Part shown: positions 1-5,858 of the stretch, in pieces | Layout: every line of letters starts with the position of its first letter | Numbering within the stretch: the stretch's first letter is position 1 | Source of the DNA: Planctomycetota bacterium | GTDB lineage: Bacteria; Planctomycetota; Phycisphaerae; UBA1845 | Reading direction: 5' to 3' | Length of the DNA stretch: 6,420 nucleotides | Assembly: GCA_022561415.1 (NCBI GenBank) | Contig: JADFRH010000142.1 | Coordinates: 1-6,420, forward strand | Position numbers and translations under genes: made by a program | Notes under the pieces: generated by a model | Told to the model about the DNA's origin: nothing | What the model saw: the letters and a program-made list of their open reading frames with translations, nothing else | Database searches by the model: none

Positions 1-395
1 GCCAACTCATCAGCTGCCAGGATAACAACCAAGGCCCCGCCCGATCTCGCTGATACATAAAGGTTTGTTTCAGGGTGTTCACGTCGCCATTCACTAACCA
101 TTTTCGCAAAGGACTCAGCGGCCGGCTTTATGAACGCAGGATCCAAGTAATCAAAAACCCAGAGGGTTTCGAGTTCCGGATGATGAATCCAATTCCAGAT
201 TTGTGCCGAACGATTCGGAGTCTCGAGATTCTCTATGTTATTGACCGTGTCAGCGTTGGGACCGAAGATTCCCGGAACGATAACGACGTGCGATGCACGG
301 CCGGTGGGGTTGATCTGTTTCCCATACGGAACAGAGACACATCCCGGACCCACAAACACCAAAAAGAACGAAACCAGGCGAAGCACGCTTGCCAT
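1..395 (-). CDS. Alpha/beta-hydrolase-like exported protein, probable lipoprotein (N-terminal part, runs off left edge)
   Basis: The frame is open from an ATG at 395 to the window edge (131 codons visible, no stop). Residues 1-18 look like a signal peptide: Arg at position 6, then a hydrophobic run (LVSFFLVFV), ending in GPGC with Cys19. This would be a lipobox, although Pro at -2 and Gly at -3 are not ideal, so an ordinary exported protein is possible. The mature part has VVIVPGIFG (residues 37-45), resembling the first strand and oxyanion loop of alpha/beta hydrolases, and YVSARSGGALVV (113-124), in which Ser118 sits where the G-x-S-x-G nucleophile elbow is expected, with Ala instead of the first Gly. 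The remaining catalytic residues would lie outside the window. It follows the ketosynthase gene by 33 bases on the same strand with a good ribosome site, so it may be the operon's last visible member, but its GC (about 42-48% in two sampled lines) is much lower than its neighbour's. The fold assignment is tentative. Confidence 0.6.
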   Translation of the reverse strand, partial: MASVLRLVSFFLVFVGPGCVSVPYGKQINPTGRASHVVIVPGIFGPNADTVNNIENLETPNRSAQIWNWIHHPELETLWVFDYLDPAFIKPAAESFAKMVSEWRREHPETNLYVSARSGGALVVILAADEL

Positions 396-401
396 GATTC
401 A

Positions 402-407
402 TCCTTT
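402..407 (-). promoter_or_regulatory. Shine-Dalgarno for the hydrolase-like gene
   Basis: AAAGGA on the minus strand, 6 bases before the ATG at 395. It supports this start and shows that the partial gene at the left edge is a real translated frame. Confidence 0.5.
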
Positions 408-428
408 CCCAAGACCTGAAACTCGCGT

Positions 429-1727
429 TCAAATAGCGCGCACGACCAGCGAGTCGTTTTGGCCGCCGAAGCCGAAGCTGTTGGACAGGCAGGCGCGGAC
501 CGGCATCTTGCGGGCCTTGTTGGGGACGTAGTCGAGGTCGCAGTTGGGGTCGGGGTGCTCGTAGTTGATCGTAGGGGGGACGATGCCGTCGCGCATCGCC
601 AGGATGCAGGTGATCAGTTCCACCGCGCCGGCGGCCGCGATCAGGTGCCCCGTCATGCTCTTGATGCTGGAGACGGCGACCTTTCCGGCGTGATCGCCGA
701 AGACCTTACGGATCGCCAGTGACTCGATCTTGTCATTCTCTTCGGTGCCGGTCCCGTGAGCGGAGATGTAGTCGATGTCTTGGGGTTTCATGCCGGCGCT
801 ATCCAGCGCCCCCTGCATGGCCGCGACGCCGCCGCGACCCTCCTCGTGAATGTCAGTGATGCGAAACGCGTCGGCCGTCGATCCGAATCCGGCGATCTCC
901 GCGAGCATCGCTGCGCCGCGCATCCTTGCGTGCTCGAACTCCTCGAGAATGAGAATCGCCGCCCCCTCGCCGAGCACGAACCCGTCGCGCGTGCGATCGA
1001 ACGGGCGCGAGGCCGTCTTGTATGAATCGTTGCGGGTCGATAATGCGGTCAGGCGGTTGAACCCGGTTACGCCGAGCGGATGGATCATGCTGTGCGTCCC
1101 GCCCGAAATCATCACGTCTGCGTCACCGTAACGAATGAGCTGTGTGGCCTCGCCCATCGCCTGTGTGCTGGCGGCGCACGCGGTCAACGTGTTCATGCTC
1201 GGGCCGGCCGCCCCGAACTGCACCGCGATGTGACCGCCGGCCATGTTCGGATCCTGCTCGAGCTCATGCGCCCCGTGCAGATGTTTCATCGCAAACTCGG
1301 CCCAGCGAACCGTATCGAGCGGGACGATGTTGCCTTCGTCATCGTGGGTGCCGACGACGGCCGCGTCGGCAAACGGCCCGAAATCAGTCGGCCCCTCGCC
1401 ACCGCCGAGATAGACCCCGATGCGGGTGGGGTCGAGCCCCATGTAGTCACGCAGCCCGGCGCTTTCCCAGGCCACAGACGCCGCGCCAAGTGCGAAGCCG
1501 GTGTTGCGGCTGGCGTCGCGATGACGCTCGGCATCCGCGCCCAGGAAGTCGCGCAGCGAAAACGACCGAACCTCGGCCGAGAAGGACGTCGGAAAGGTGT
1601 CGGCTTGGAACACCGTGGTCGGCGCGACGCCGCATTCTCCGGCGAGCATGCGCTTCCACACCCCCTCGATGTCGTGTCCGAGTGGTGTCACCCACCCGAT
1701 TCCCGTTATCACCACACGTCGTTCCAC
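429..1727 (-). CDS. Beta-ketoacyl-ACP synthase, FabF/KAS II type (catalytically complete)
   Basis: Thiolase-fold condensing enzyme of 432 residues, a little longer than typical FabF (about 410). It would catalyse decarboxylative Claisen condensation of malonyl-ACP with an acyl-ACP in the cytoplasm. All expected catalytic elements are visible: nucleophile Cys184 in LTACAAST, His324 in SAHGTGT, Lys356 and His361 in SIKSMTGH, and the C-terminal glycine-rich loop with gatekeeper Phe in SFGFGG (417-422). The N-terminus MERRVVITGIGWVTPLG is the usual KAS II opening. The start is GTG at 1727, chosen because a good Shine-Dalgarno lies 7 bases upstream. The gene begins 4 bases after the stop of the degenerate ketosynthase, so the two proteins are probably made together and may form a heterodimer of KS-alpha/KS-beta type. 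I do not call it fabF because the context (a second KS, two dehydratases, an unusual ACP) points to a dedicated pathway rather than housekeeping fatty-acid synthesis. Confidence 0.93.
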   Translation of the reverse strand: MERRVVITGIGWVTPLGHDIEGVWKRMLAGECGVAPTTVFQADTFPTSFSAEVRSFSLRDFLGADAERHRDASRNTGFALGAASVAWESAGLRDYMGLDPTRIGVYLGGGEGPTDFGPFADAAVVGTHDDEGNIVPLDTVRWAEFAMKHLHGAHELEQDPNMAGGHIAVQFGAAGPSMNTLTACAASTQAMGEATQLIRYGDADVMISGGTHSMIHPLGVTGFNRLTALSTRNDSYKTASRPFDRTRDGFVLGEGAAILILEEFEHARMRGAAMLAEIAGFGSTADAFRITDIHEEGRGGVAAMQGALDSAGMKPQDIDYISAHGTGTEENDKIESLAIRKVFGDHAGKVAVSSIKSMTGHLIAAAGAVELITCILAMRDGIVPPTINYEHPDPNCDLDYVPNKARKMPVRACLSNSFGFGGQNDSLVVRAI

Positions 1728-1731
1728 GTTC

Positions 1732-3069
1732 CTACTCCTGATAGCGCCGCGTCACCAACGCACCGGTTTGCCCGCCGGTGAAGGCGTGCCCCAGGCTGAT
1801 GGCGTGATGGATCGGGGCGTCGGTCGGATCGTTCTGCACGAAACGGAACCGGCACGCCTGGTCGAGATGATCTGTGTTTCGTGATGGCGGTACGGTGTTG
1901 CGATGCTGCGCCATGACCATGGCCGCGAATTCGATCGCACCCGAGCCGGCGCCGTTGTTGCCGTTGGCGCCGCGCGTGGTCATCGCGGGAACCTCGGTCA
2001 GCGCGTCGCCGAACGCCTCGTTCCAACCGGCCATCTCGGCCCGATCGTGTTCCACCGTACCGGCACCAAGCGGATTGACGAGATTGATCTTGTCGGGCTC
2101 GATGTCCGCATCGCGCATCGCGTTTCGCAGCGCCAATGCGATGTGTTTGCCGCTGGCGTCGGGCGTCGACCAGCTTGTCGTATCGGTGGCGGCCCCGAAG
2201 CCGACCACCTCCGCGTAGATTCCGGCGTTGCGGTTCCGAGCGTGTTCGAGCGACTCAAGGATCACCAGCCCGCCGCCCTCGGCCGCAACCATGCCGGTCC
2301 GATCGGCGCCGAACGGACGAGAGCCCTTTTCCGGCGTCGAGTTGGACTGCGTGTTTAGCCTGCCCCAGAGCTGAGGCCTGCCCAGGCCCATCGGGGCGAT
2401 CTTCGTCTCCGCGCCGCCGCAGATGCACACGTCGGCCGCCCCGCGAGCGATGCTGCGATAGGCCTCACCGATCGCCAGATGACTCGACGCCTCCTGGCAG
2501 GTGATGGTGTTCGACGGCGCCTGGGCGTCATGCACGATCGTCACGTGACAGGCCAGCATGTTCGGCAGGTACTTGAGCAGCCACAGCGGCGTCAGGTTGG
2601 TCATTCCCTCCGCACCCCACCGCAGCAAACTGAACCGGTTGTCCTCGGCGGCCGTCGCGAACGCCTCGGAAAGCTCCGGCAAGTTGGGTGCGATATGACC
2701 GGCGCCGATGTTCGCGCCGAATCGGCGGCTGTCCAAATCGCCGGACCCCTCGGCCTCTCCTCGTTCGATCAGGCACTTGGTGGCCAGCCCGGCATCTTTC
2801 ACGGCGTGATACGCACAAACGACCGCGATCACGATATCGCGCGACATGACCTTCGCGTTCTTGCGGTAGCCTTTGGGAACGAAGTCGCGGACGGCAAAGT
2901 CCGGAAGCTCCCCGCCGATTTGTGATGCGAACCCGGATGGATCGAACGCTTCGATACGGCGCACGCCGCATTGCTTTTGGATCAACGCGTCCCAGAACGC
3001 CTCGATTCCGATGCCGATCGGGGCGGCCACGCCCAGACCGGTGATGACGACACGTCGATCACTTGCCAT
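1732..3069 (-). CDS. Degenerate beta-ketoacyl synthase, chain-length-factor-like (KS-beta-like)
   Basis: 445 residues with a ketosynthase fold along the whole length: N-terminal RRVVITGLGVAAPIG, the region before the nucleophile (NTIT, 187-190), DRTGMVAAEGGG (256-267) and C-terminal GHAFTGGQTGALV (427-439). None of the catalytic residues is in its normal place. Where the sister enzyme has NTLTAC, this one has NTITCQ, so Gln192 aligns with the nucleophile and Cys191 is one position early; aligned from the following IGEA motif, Glu193 falls there instead. The first catalytic His is Leu334 (NPLGAGT against SAHGTGT), the second is Asn371 (GANGNNGAG against KSMTGHLIA), and the conserved Lys is Arg366. 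In type II polyketide systems a KS-fold partner with Gln replacing Cys is the chain length factor, which shapes the product cavity; that role is the best inference here. The start ATG at 3069 overlaps the end of FabZ-2 by 11 bases (GGAAG 5 bases upstream, a longer GGAGGGGAG 11 bases upstream). The next gene starts 4 bases after its stop. Confidence 0.85.
   Translation of the reverse strand: MASDRRVVITGLGVAAPIGIGIEAFWDALIQKQCGVRRIEAFDPSGFASQIGGELPDFAVRDFVPKGYRKNAKVMSRDIVIAVVCAYHAVKDAGLATKCLIERGEAEGSGDLDSRRFGANIGAGHIAPNLPELSEAFATAAEDNRFSLLRWGAEGMTNLTPLWLLKYLPNMLACHVTIVHDAQAPSNTITCQEASSHLAIGEAYRSIARGAADVCICGGAETKIAPMGLGRPQLWGRLNTQSNSTPEKGSRPFGADRTGMVAAEGGGLVILESLEHARNRNAGIYAEVVGFGAATDTTSWSTPDASGKHIALALRNAMRDADIEPDKINLVNPLGAGTVEHDRAEMAGWNEAFGDALTEVPAMTTRGANGNNGAGSGAIEFAAMVMAQHRNTVPPSRNTDHLDQACRFRFVQNDPTDAPIHHAISLGHAFTGGQTGALVTRRYQE
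1735..1739 (-). promoter_or_regulatory. Shine-Dalgarno of the ketosynthase, overlapping the upstream gene's end
   Basis: AGGAG lies 7 bases before the GTG start at 1727. It is formed by the last two codons (CAG GAG) of the preceding KS-like gene, directly before its TAG stop. A ribosome terminating on the first gene would sit on the ribosome site of the second, which favours coupled, near-stoichiometric synthesis of the two ketosynthase-fold proteins. Confidence 0.65.
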
Positions 3070-3559
3070 CGGCGCTTCCGCTCCCCTCCGACTTGGCGTC
3101 GCGTATGGCTTGCAAGAGGTTCATGAAGTTGTCCGTAAAGACGAAATTCTCGTTCGGCACGCCGTCCGGCGTATCGGCCGCTCCGACGTGCGAAAAAATC
3201 AGATCGACCCGTCCGATCGGCTTGTCGCCCACGAGCACGGTTCCGCTTGTCACGCTCCCCCGCTCGTCGAGCGATTCGATCACCGCATCGTACCGCAGCC
3301 GGTCGCCCGCGCGGGCGTAGCCCTCGAACTCGGCGCGTCGGATTTTCGCGAGGATCACGTTTTCCCGAAAGCCGCGAGCCTCGCCGACCAGCAGACCGGC
3401 CGTCTGTGCCATCCCCTCGATCATCAGGCTCGGTGGAAACACGCCCGGGCTGCCTCCGTAGTCGTCCAGATGGTCCTCCGCAAGCGTCACATTCTTGACG
3501 GCCGACGCCCGCTCACCGGAGACAAACTCAACAAACGTGTCAATCCAAATCCAACGCAT
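3059..3559 (-). CDS. FabZ-like hotdog protein lacking the catalytic histidine (FabZ-2)
   Basis: 166-residue hotdog-fold protein of the FabZ/3-hydroxyacyl-ACP dehydratase family. The central helix motif is SLMIEGMAQTAGLLVGEA (44-61), with Glu48 at the family's acidic catalytic position, and ARAGDRL (92-98) matches the family's PGD-type strand. The loop that normally reads HFPxxPVxPG reads YGGSPGVFPP here (34-43), so the catalytic His is Tyr34. It may therefore be a non-catalytic partner, a protein with altered chemistry, or a dehydratase using another residue (His30 is near). A helical-looking tail (about 140-155) follows the core. I chose the ATG at 3559 because MRWIWIDTFVEF is the normal family N-terminus; the open frame extends to 3631, but that would add 24 residues overlapping the ATPase end. 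No clear Shine-Dalgarno is visible before this start. Its stop overlaps the KS-beta-like start (ATGGCAAGTGA), a coupling arrangement. Confidence 0.85.
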   Translation of the reverse strand: MRWIWIDTFVEFVSGERASAVKNVTLAEDHLDDYGGSPGVFPPSLMIEGMAQTAGLLVGEARGFRENVILAKIRRAEFEGYARAGDRLRYDAVIESLDERGSVTSGTVLVGDKPIGRVDLIFSHVGAADTPDGVPNENFVFTDNFMNLLQAIRDAKSEGSGSADGK

Positions 3560-3590
3560 GACGGTTGGGCACCCGCCGAGACCGGCCAGG

Positions 3591-4799
3591 TCACGGTAAT
3601 GAGGGATGCCTTTCCTTGGGGGGACCAGCATCCAGATAGAAGTATAGGTGGTGCAACAGATTCTGGAAGCGATAGGCTCCGCGCCCGCCTTCAGGATCTC
3701 CGGTGATGACGCCCAACTGTTTCATTTTGGTGAGGAAGTTGTCCAGCACGTTTGCTTCGGCGCTCGAAAGGAGTTCCAGCAAGTCGCGGCGTCGAAAGCT
3801 CGCTCCAAACGCCTGCGTCGCTGCAAACTTCCGTAGGATTTTCCGGTATCGCTCGCTTCGTATTGCGCTAAACACCTGTGGTTCGAGGTATTTGCGGCCG
3901 ACCACGTCTGCGGCTGCCGAAATCCCGCCGTACGCGTCCTCGGCGTTGATGACGTTATCACTGTCAAACTTGAATACGGCGTCGCCAATCTCATGAGCGA
4001 GAACAGGCAATCCACCCGTAAAGTTTACCATGAGGTCAAGCGCTTCATCCTCGACGACGACTCCGGCGTTCTTGTATGCGCTGCCGAAGAACTCTCGACT
4101 CTCGTTGTCATCCCACGGTCGTATGTGAATGAGCTCAAAGACGCGACCCAGCGATGGATTCATCTTGACGAGCGATTGGCGCTTCTCTTCCAGACCGACC
4201 AGACACAAACACAGTGGAATGGGTTCTCGACCTGTCGCGATTTCATCCACGAAACTCTTGAGCCAGTTTGCGAAGTCCTCTGACGATGCCAATCCATTTA
4301 TGTCATCCAGGGCAAGAAACAGGCCCTTCTTGTCGTCCGAAAGTCGGGACATCAGATTACGTAGCGCCGGTGCGAAATCGTGGACCAGCCGCTCGAGATC
4401 CTTGTCCGGTGCCTCGAACTCGAAGTTTACACCAAACAGCCCGACCTCACGTATGTGTTTACCGAACAGTTCCTTGATCTTGGGGAACCAACCGGCATCG
4501 TTGCCTTCTTTCAGAAGGCGATCAAAGACTCGGCGCACCATCTCCGAAAGCGTTGAAACCCCACCCAGAAAGACGTGCAAACCGAGAACGTTGGCATCGC
4601 GCTCGGACACGTATCGGACGAAAGAAGTCAGAGAACTCTTTCCGATTCCGCGCTCACCGGACAGCCAAGCCAGCTCCAGTCGGCCCGTAGCGGCCGCCTC
4701 GACCTTCTTCTTGAGGTGATTGATCTCGGCAAGACGCCCAACGAAGAACTCGAGAGGCACAGGCTGACCGGGCGTAAACGGGCTAAATTCCTTTGCCAT
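3591..4799 (-). CDS. AAA/STAND-like P-loop ATPase with C-terminal winged-helix-like region
   Basis: 402-residue predicted cytoplasmic ATPase. Visible elements are an N-terminal FVGRLAEINHL box (19-29) typical of ORC/Cdc6- and AAA_16-type NTPases; Walker A GERGIGKS (48-55); Walker B GLFLALDD (159-166); a sensor-like strand PLCLCLVG (195-202); a conserved-looking Arg219 in NPSLGRVFE; and a GGLP motif (262-265) seen in ORC/STAND ATPases. Residues about 310-395 are charged and helical with a final aromatic HHLYFYL strand, consistent with a winged-helix domain. I see no effector, TIR, protease or repeat domain, so its target is unknown. The ATG at 4799 has AAGG about 9 bases upstream. It lies 77 bases after the ACP and 31 bases before FabZ-2, so it is probably cotranscribed, but nothing in known type II FAS/PKS biochemistry requires such a protein. 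Two sampled 60-base lines are 52% and 57% GC, below the ketosynthase genes, so it may be a later insertion into the operon. The enzyme class is secure; the role is not. Confidence 0.82.
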   Translation of the reverse strand: MAKEFSPFTPGQPVPLEFFVGRLAEINHLKKKVEAAATGRLELAWLSGERGIGKSSLTSFVRYVSERDANVLGLHVFLGGVSTLSEMVRRVFDRLLKEGNDAGWFPKIKELFGKHIREVGLFGVNFEFEAPDKDLERLVHDFAPALRNLMSRLSDDKKGLFLALDDINGLASSEDFANWLKSFVDEIATGREPIPLCLCLVGLEEKRQSLVKMNPSLGRVFELIHIRPWDDNESREFFGSAYKNAGVVVEDEALDLMVNFTGGLPVLAHEIGDAVFKFDSDNVINAEDAYGGISAAADVVGRKYLEPQVFSAIRSERYRKILRKFAATQAFGASFRRRDLLELLSSAEANVLDNFLTKMKQLGVITGDPEGGRGAYRFQNLLHHLYFYLDAGPPKERHPSLP

Positions 4800-4842
4800 G
4801 TGCCGACCTTCGAGCTACGTGCGTACTTCTTGCAAGATCAGA

Positions 4843-4854
4843 CACCGCGCGGTG
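4843..4854. repeat. 12-bp perfect palindrome in the ACP-ATPase gap
   Basis: CACCGCGCGGTG is a perfect inverted repeat with no loop, in the 77-base gap before the ATPase start. It could be a dimer-protein operator, but a GC-only core of this length also arises by chance in such DNA. No terminator-like T run follows it on either strand. Confidence 0.25.
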
Positions 4855-4876
4855 CCCAACCCTTGGCGAAGCGTGC

Positions 4877-5269
4877 CTACGCCGCGGTGAGTTTGCCCTC
4901 GACGTAGTTGACGATCGTGTTGACCGTAAACAGATCCGGCATGTTCGAGACCTTCGGGTCAGCCTCGAACTTGGAAAAGTCCGTGTGGGGCATCGCCTCC
5001 TTGAGCTTCGCCAAACCCGTCGGCGTCAGCTTGTCACCGTCCACGAACTCGGGATTGTTCGCCACGTCGTCGGGAAACAGCTCGCCCTTGGGGATCTTGA
5101 TCGAGAATTCCTTCTCGAGACGAAACACGATATCGAGAAAGTCGATGCTCTCGGCCCCGAGGTCGCCCTGCAGCGTCGCGTCGGGCACGACCTCGTCGTC
5201 GTCCACCCCGAGCGCGTCGATAAGCACGACCTGCACCTTCTCGAACAGTTCATCACGGCTTGGCGCCAT
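4877..5269 (-). CDS. Acyl carrier protein with a long internal insertion
   Basis: 130-residue carrier protein, against about 75-85 for ordinary ACPs. Residues 5-60 match the ACP helix I, loop and helix II region: the loop LGVDDDEVVPDATL is followed by DLGAESIDFLDI, where Ser41 is the predicted 4'-phosphopantetheine attachment site. The residue before it is Glu40 instead of the usual Asp of DSL. After helix II and GELFPDD (about 59-65) there is an extra stretch of about 45 residues (66-110) before the typical last helix (LFTVNTIVNYVEGKL, about 113-127). The insertion therefore falls between helices II and III, the face that partner enzymes recognise. The ATG at 5269 is preferred over an in-frame ATG at 5371 because GAGG lies 11 bases upstream and the 34 extra residues are polar and unlike any ACP. 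It lies between the dehydratase and the ATPase and presumably carries intermediates for this gene set. Confidence 0.9.
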   Translation of the reverse strand: MAPSRDELFEKVQVVLIDALGVDDDEVVPDATLQGDLGAESIDFLDIVFRLEKEFSIKIPKGELFPDDVANNPEFVDGDKLTPTGLAKLKEAMPHTDFSKFEADPKVSNMPDLFTVNTIVNYVEGKLTAA

Positions 5270-5280
5270 ATCCGCTATGT

Positions 5281-5284
5281 CCTC
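5281..5284 (-). promoter_or_regulatory. Shine-Dalgarno that sets the ACP start
   Basis: GAGG (within GTGAGGAC) on the minus strand, 11 bases before the ATG at 5269. The spacing is slightly long, but no comparable site precedes the in-frame ATG at 5371, so this supports the 130-residue form. Confidence 0.45.
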
Positions 5285-5367
5285 ACTTTCCAACTGAACC
5301 TGTTGCTGTCTGATTTCTGATTGACAAGTCGGTGGTACGCCTGTCGGCCCACGATCGCCGCTCCGGC

Positions 5368-5832
5368 TCACGATCGTTGAAGATCGGCGAACCGAGCTCG
5401 TAGCACGTCGGACGCCTCCGCCGAAGCTACGCCGTCACCCGCCGCCGCATCCACGCGGTGCGTCAGGACGAATTTTCCCCGAACCACCTCCGTGTCCGCG
5501 CAATGACCGACGCCGGCGAACTCGCTCTCGTCGCGGCCGAGGCGCCGACAGGTCACATCGAGTGTCAGCAGATGTCCGGGTCGGACGAAGCTCTTGTATG
5601 TAACGTTTCTCACGCTACGGAGCAAGATCGGGCGGGCTGCGAAATCCGTGGCTTCGCGCACCAGCCATGTGGCCGCCTCGGCCATCGCCTCGAGCATGAG
5701 CACCCCGGGCAGCACGGGAAACATCGGAAAATGATCGGCCAGGTACTCCTCGGCCAGCGAAACCGCCTTGACGGCCACAATCCGCTCGCCCCGTGTCACC
5801 TCTACGATTCGATCAATCAGGCAAAACTTCAT
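5368..5832 (-). CDS. 3-hydroxyacyl-ACP dehydratase, FabZ family (FabZ-1, catalytic residues present)
   Basis: 154-residue hotdog-fold dehydratase, close to the usual FabZ length (about 140-155). It would remove water from 3-hydroxyacyl-ACP to give trans-2-enoyl-ACP in the cytoplasm. The signature HFPMFPVLPGVLMLEAMAE (34-52) is intact: catalytic His34 and Glu48 have the family's 14-residue spacing. VRNVTYKSFVRPGHLL (75-90) corresponds to the substrate-tunnel strand (usually RPVxPGD), with His in place of Asp. The N-terminus MKFCLIDRI is a normal family start, so the ATG at 5832 is kept although no Shine-Dalgarno is visible: the sequence before it is the T- and C-rich end of the RAYT element. 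The ACP follows after 98 bases. With FabZ-2 it makes a pair of one canonical and one His-less paralogue in the same operon; the two proteins align without gaps through residue 48. Confidence 0.92.
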   Translation of the reverse strand: MKFCLIDRIVEVTRGERIVAVKAVSLAEEYLADHFPMFPVLPGVLMLEAMAEAATWLVREATDFAARPILLRSVRNVTYKSFVRPGHLLTLDVTCRRLGRDESEFAGVGHCADTEVVRGKFVLTHRVDAAAGDGVASAEASDVLRARFADLQRS

Positions 5833-5837
5833 AACAG

Positions 5838-5858
5838 AAAAGGGGTCAGGCTACTTTT
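5838..5858. repeat. REP-like element end with 5-bp inverted arms
   Basis: This 21-base segment has AAAAG at its left end (5838-5842) and CTTTT at its right end (5854-5858), flanking a core containing GGTCAGGCTA. It includes the last codon and stop of the RAYT gene and ends 5 bases from the FabZ-1 start codon. RAYT transposases are known to act on short REP/BIME sequences next to their gene, and GGGG-xCAGGCTAC sequences of this style recur beside such transposases in my recollection. Only one copy is inside the window, so its repeated nature is inference. Confidence 0.5.

Noticed and set aside
396..428. Terminator between the ketosynthase and the left-edge gene
   Set aside because: The 33 bases contain no stem-loop followed by a T run on the minus strand.
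250..432. 60-codon minus-strand frame near the left end
   Set aside because: It lies in a different frame across the signal peptide of the exported hydrolase-like gene, which has a good ribosome site and stays open to the window edge.
1080..1781. 233-codon plus-strand open frame opposite the ketosynthase
   Set aside because: It is antisense to a gene with full family motifs, is rich in Arg/His/Pro/Ala as expected for a high-GC shadow frame, and shows no domain. The same reasoning removes the other plus-strand frames, including 2873-3706 and 4129-4719.
3059..3631. Longer start for FabZ-2 at 3631
   Set aside because: It would add 24 residues that overlap the ATPase end and do not resemble the family; MRWIWID at 3559 is the normal N-terminus.
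3591..4799. ATPase as an anti-phage STAND defence protein
   Set aside because: No effector or sensor repeat domain is visible and its neighbours are lipid or polyketide enzymes; only the ATPase class can be supported.
5322..5327. Minus-strand TTGTCA as a -35 box for an ACP promoter
   Set aside because: No acceptable -10 hexamer at 16-18 bases (AACAGG at 17), so there is no real support for an internal promoter.
4877..5371. Longer start for the ACP at 5371
   Set aside because: The 34 added residues are polar, unlike any ACP, and have no ribosome site; the ATG at 5269 has GAGG upstream.
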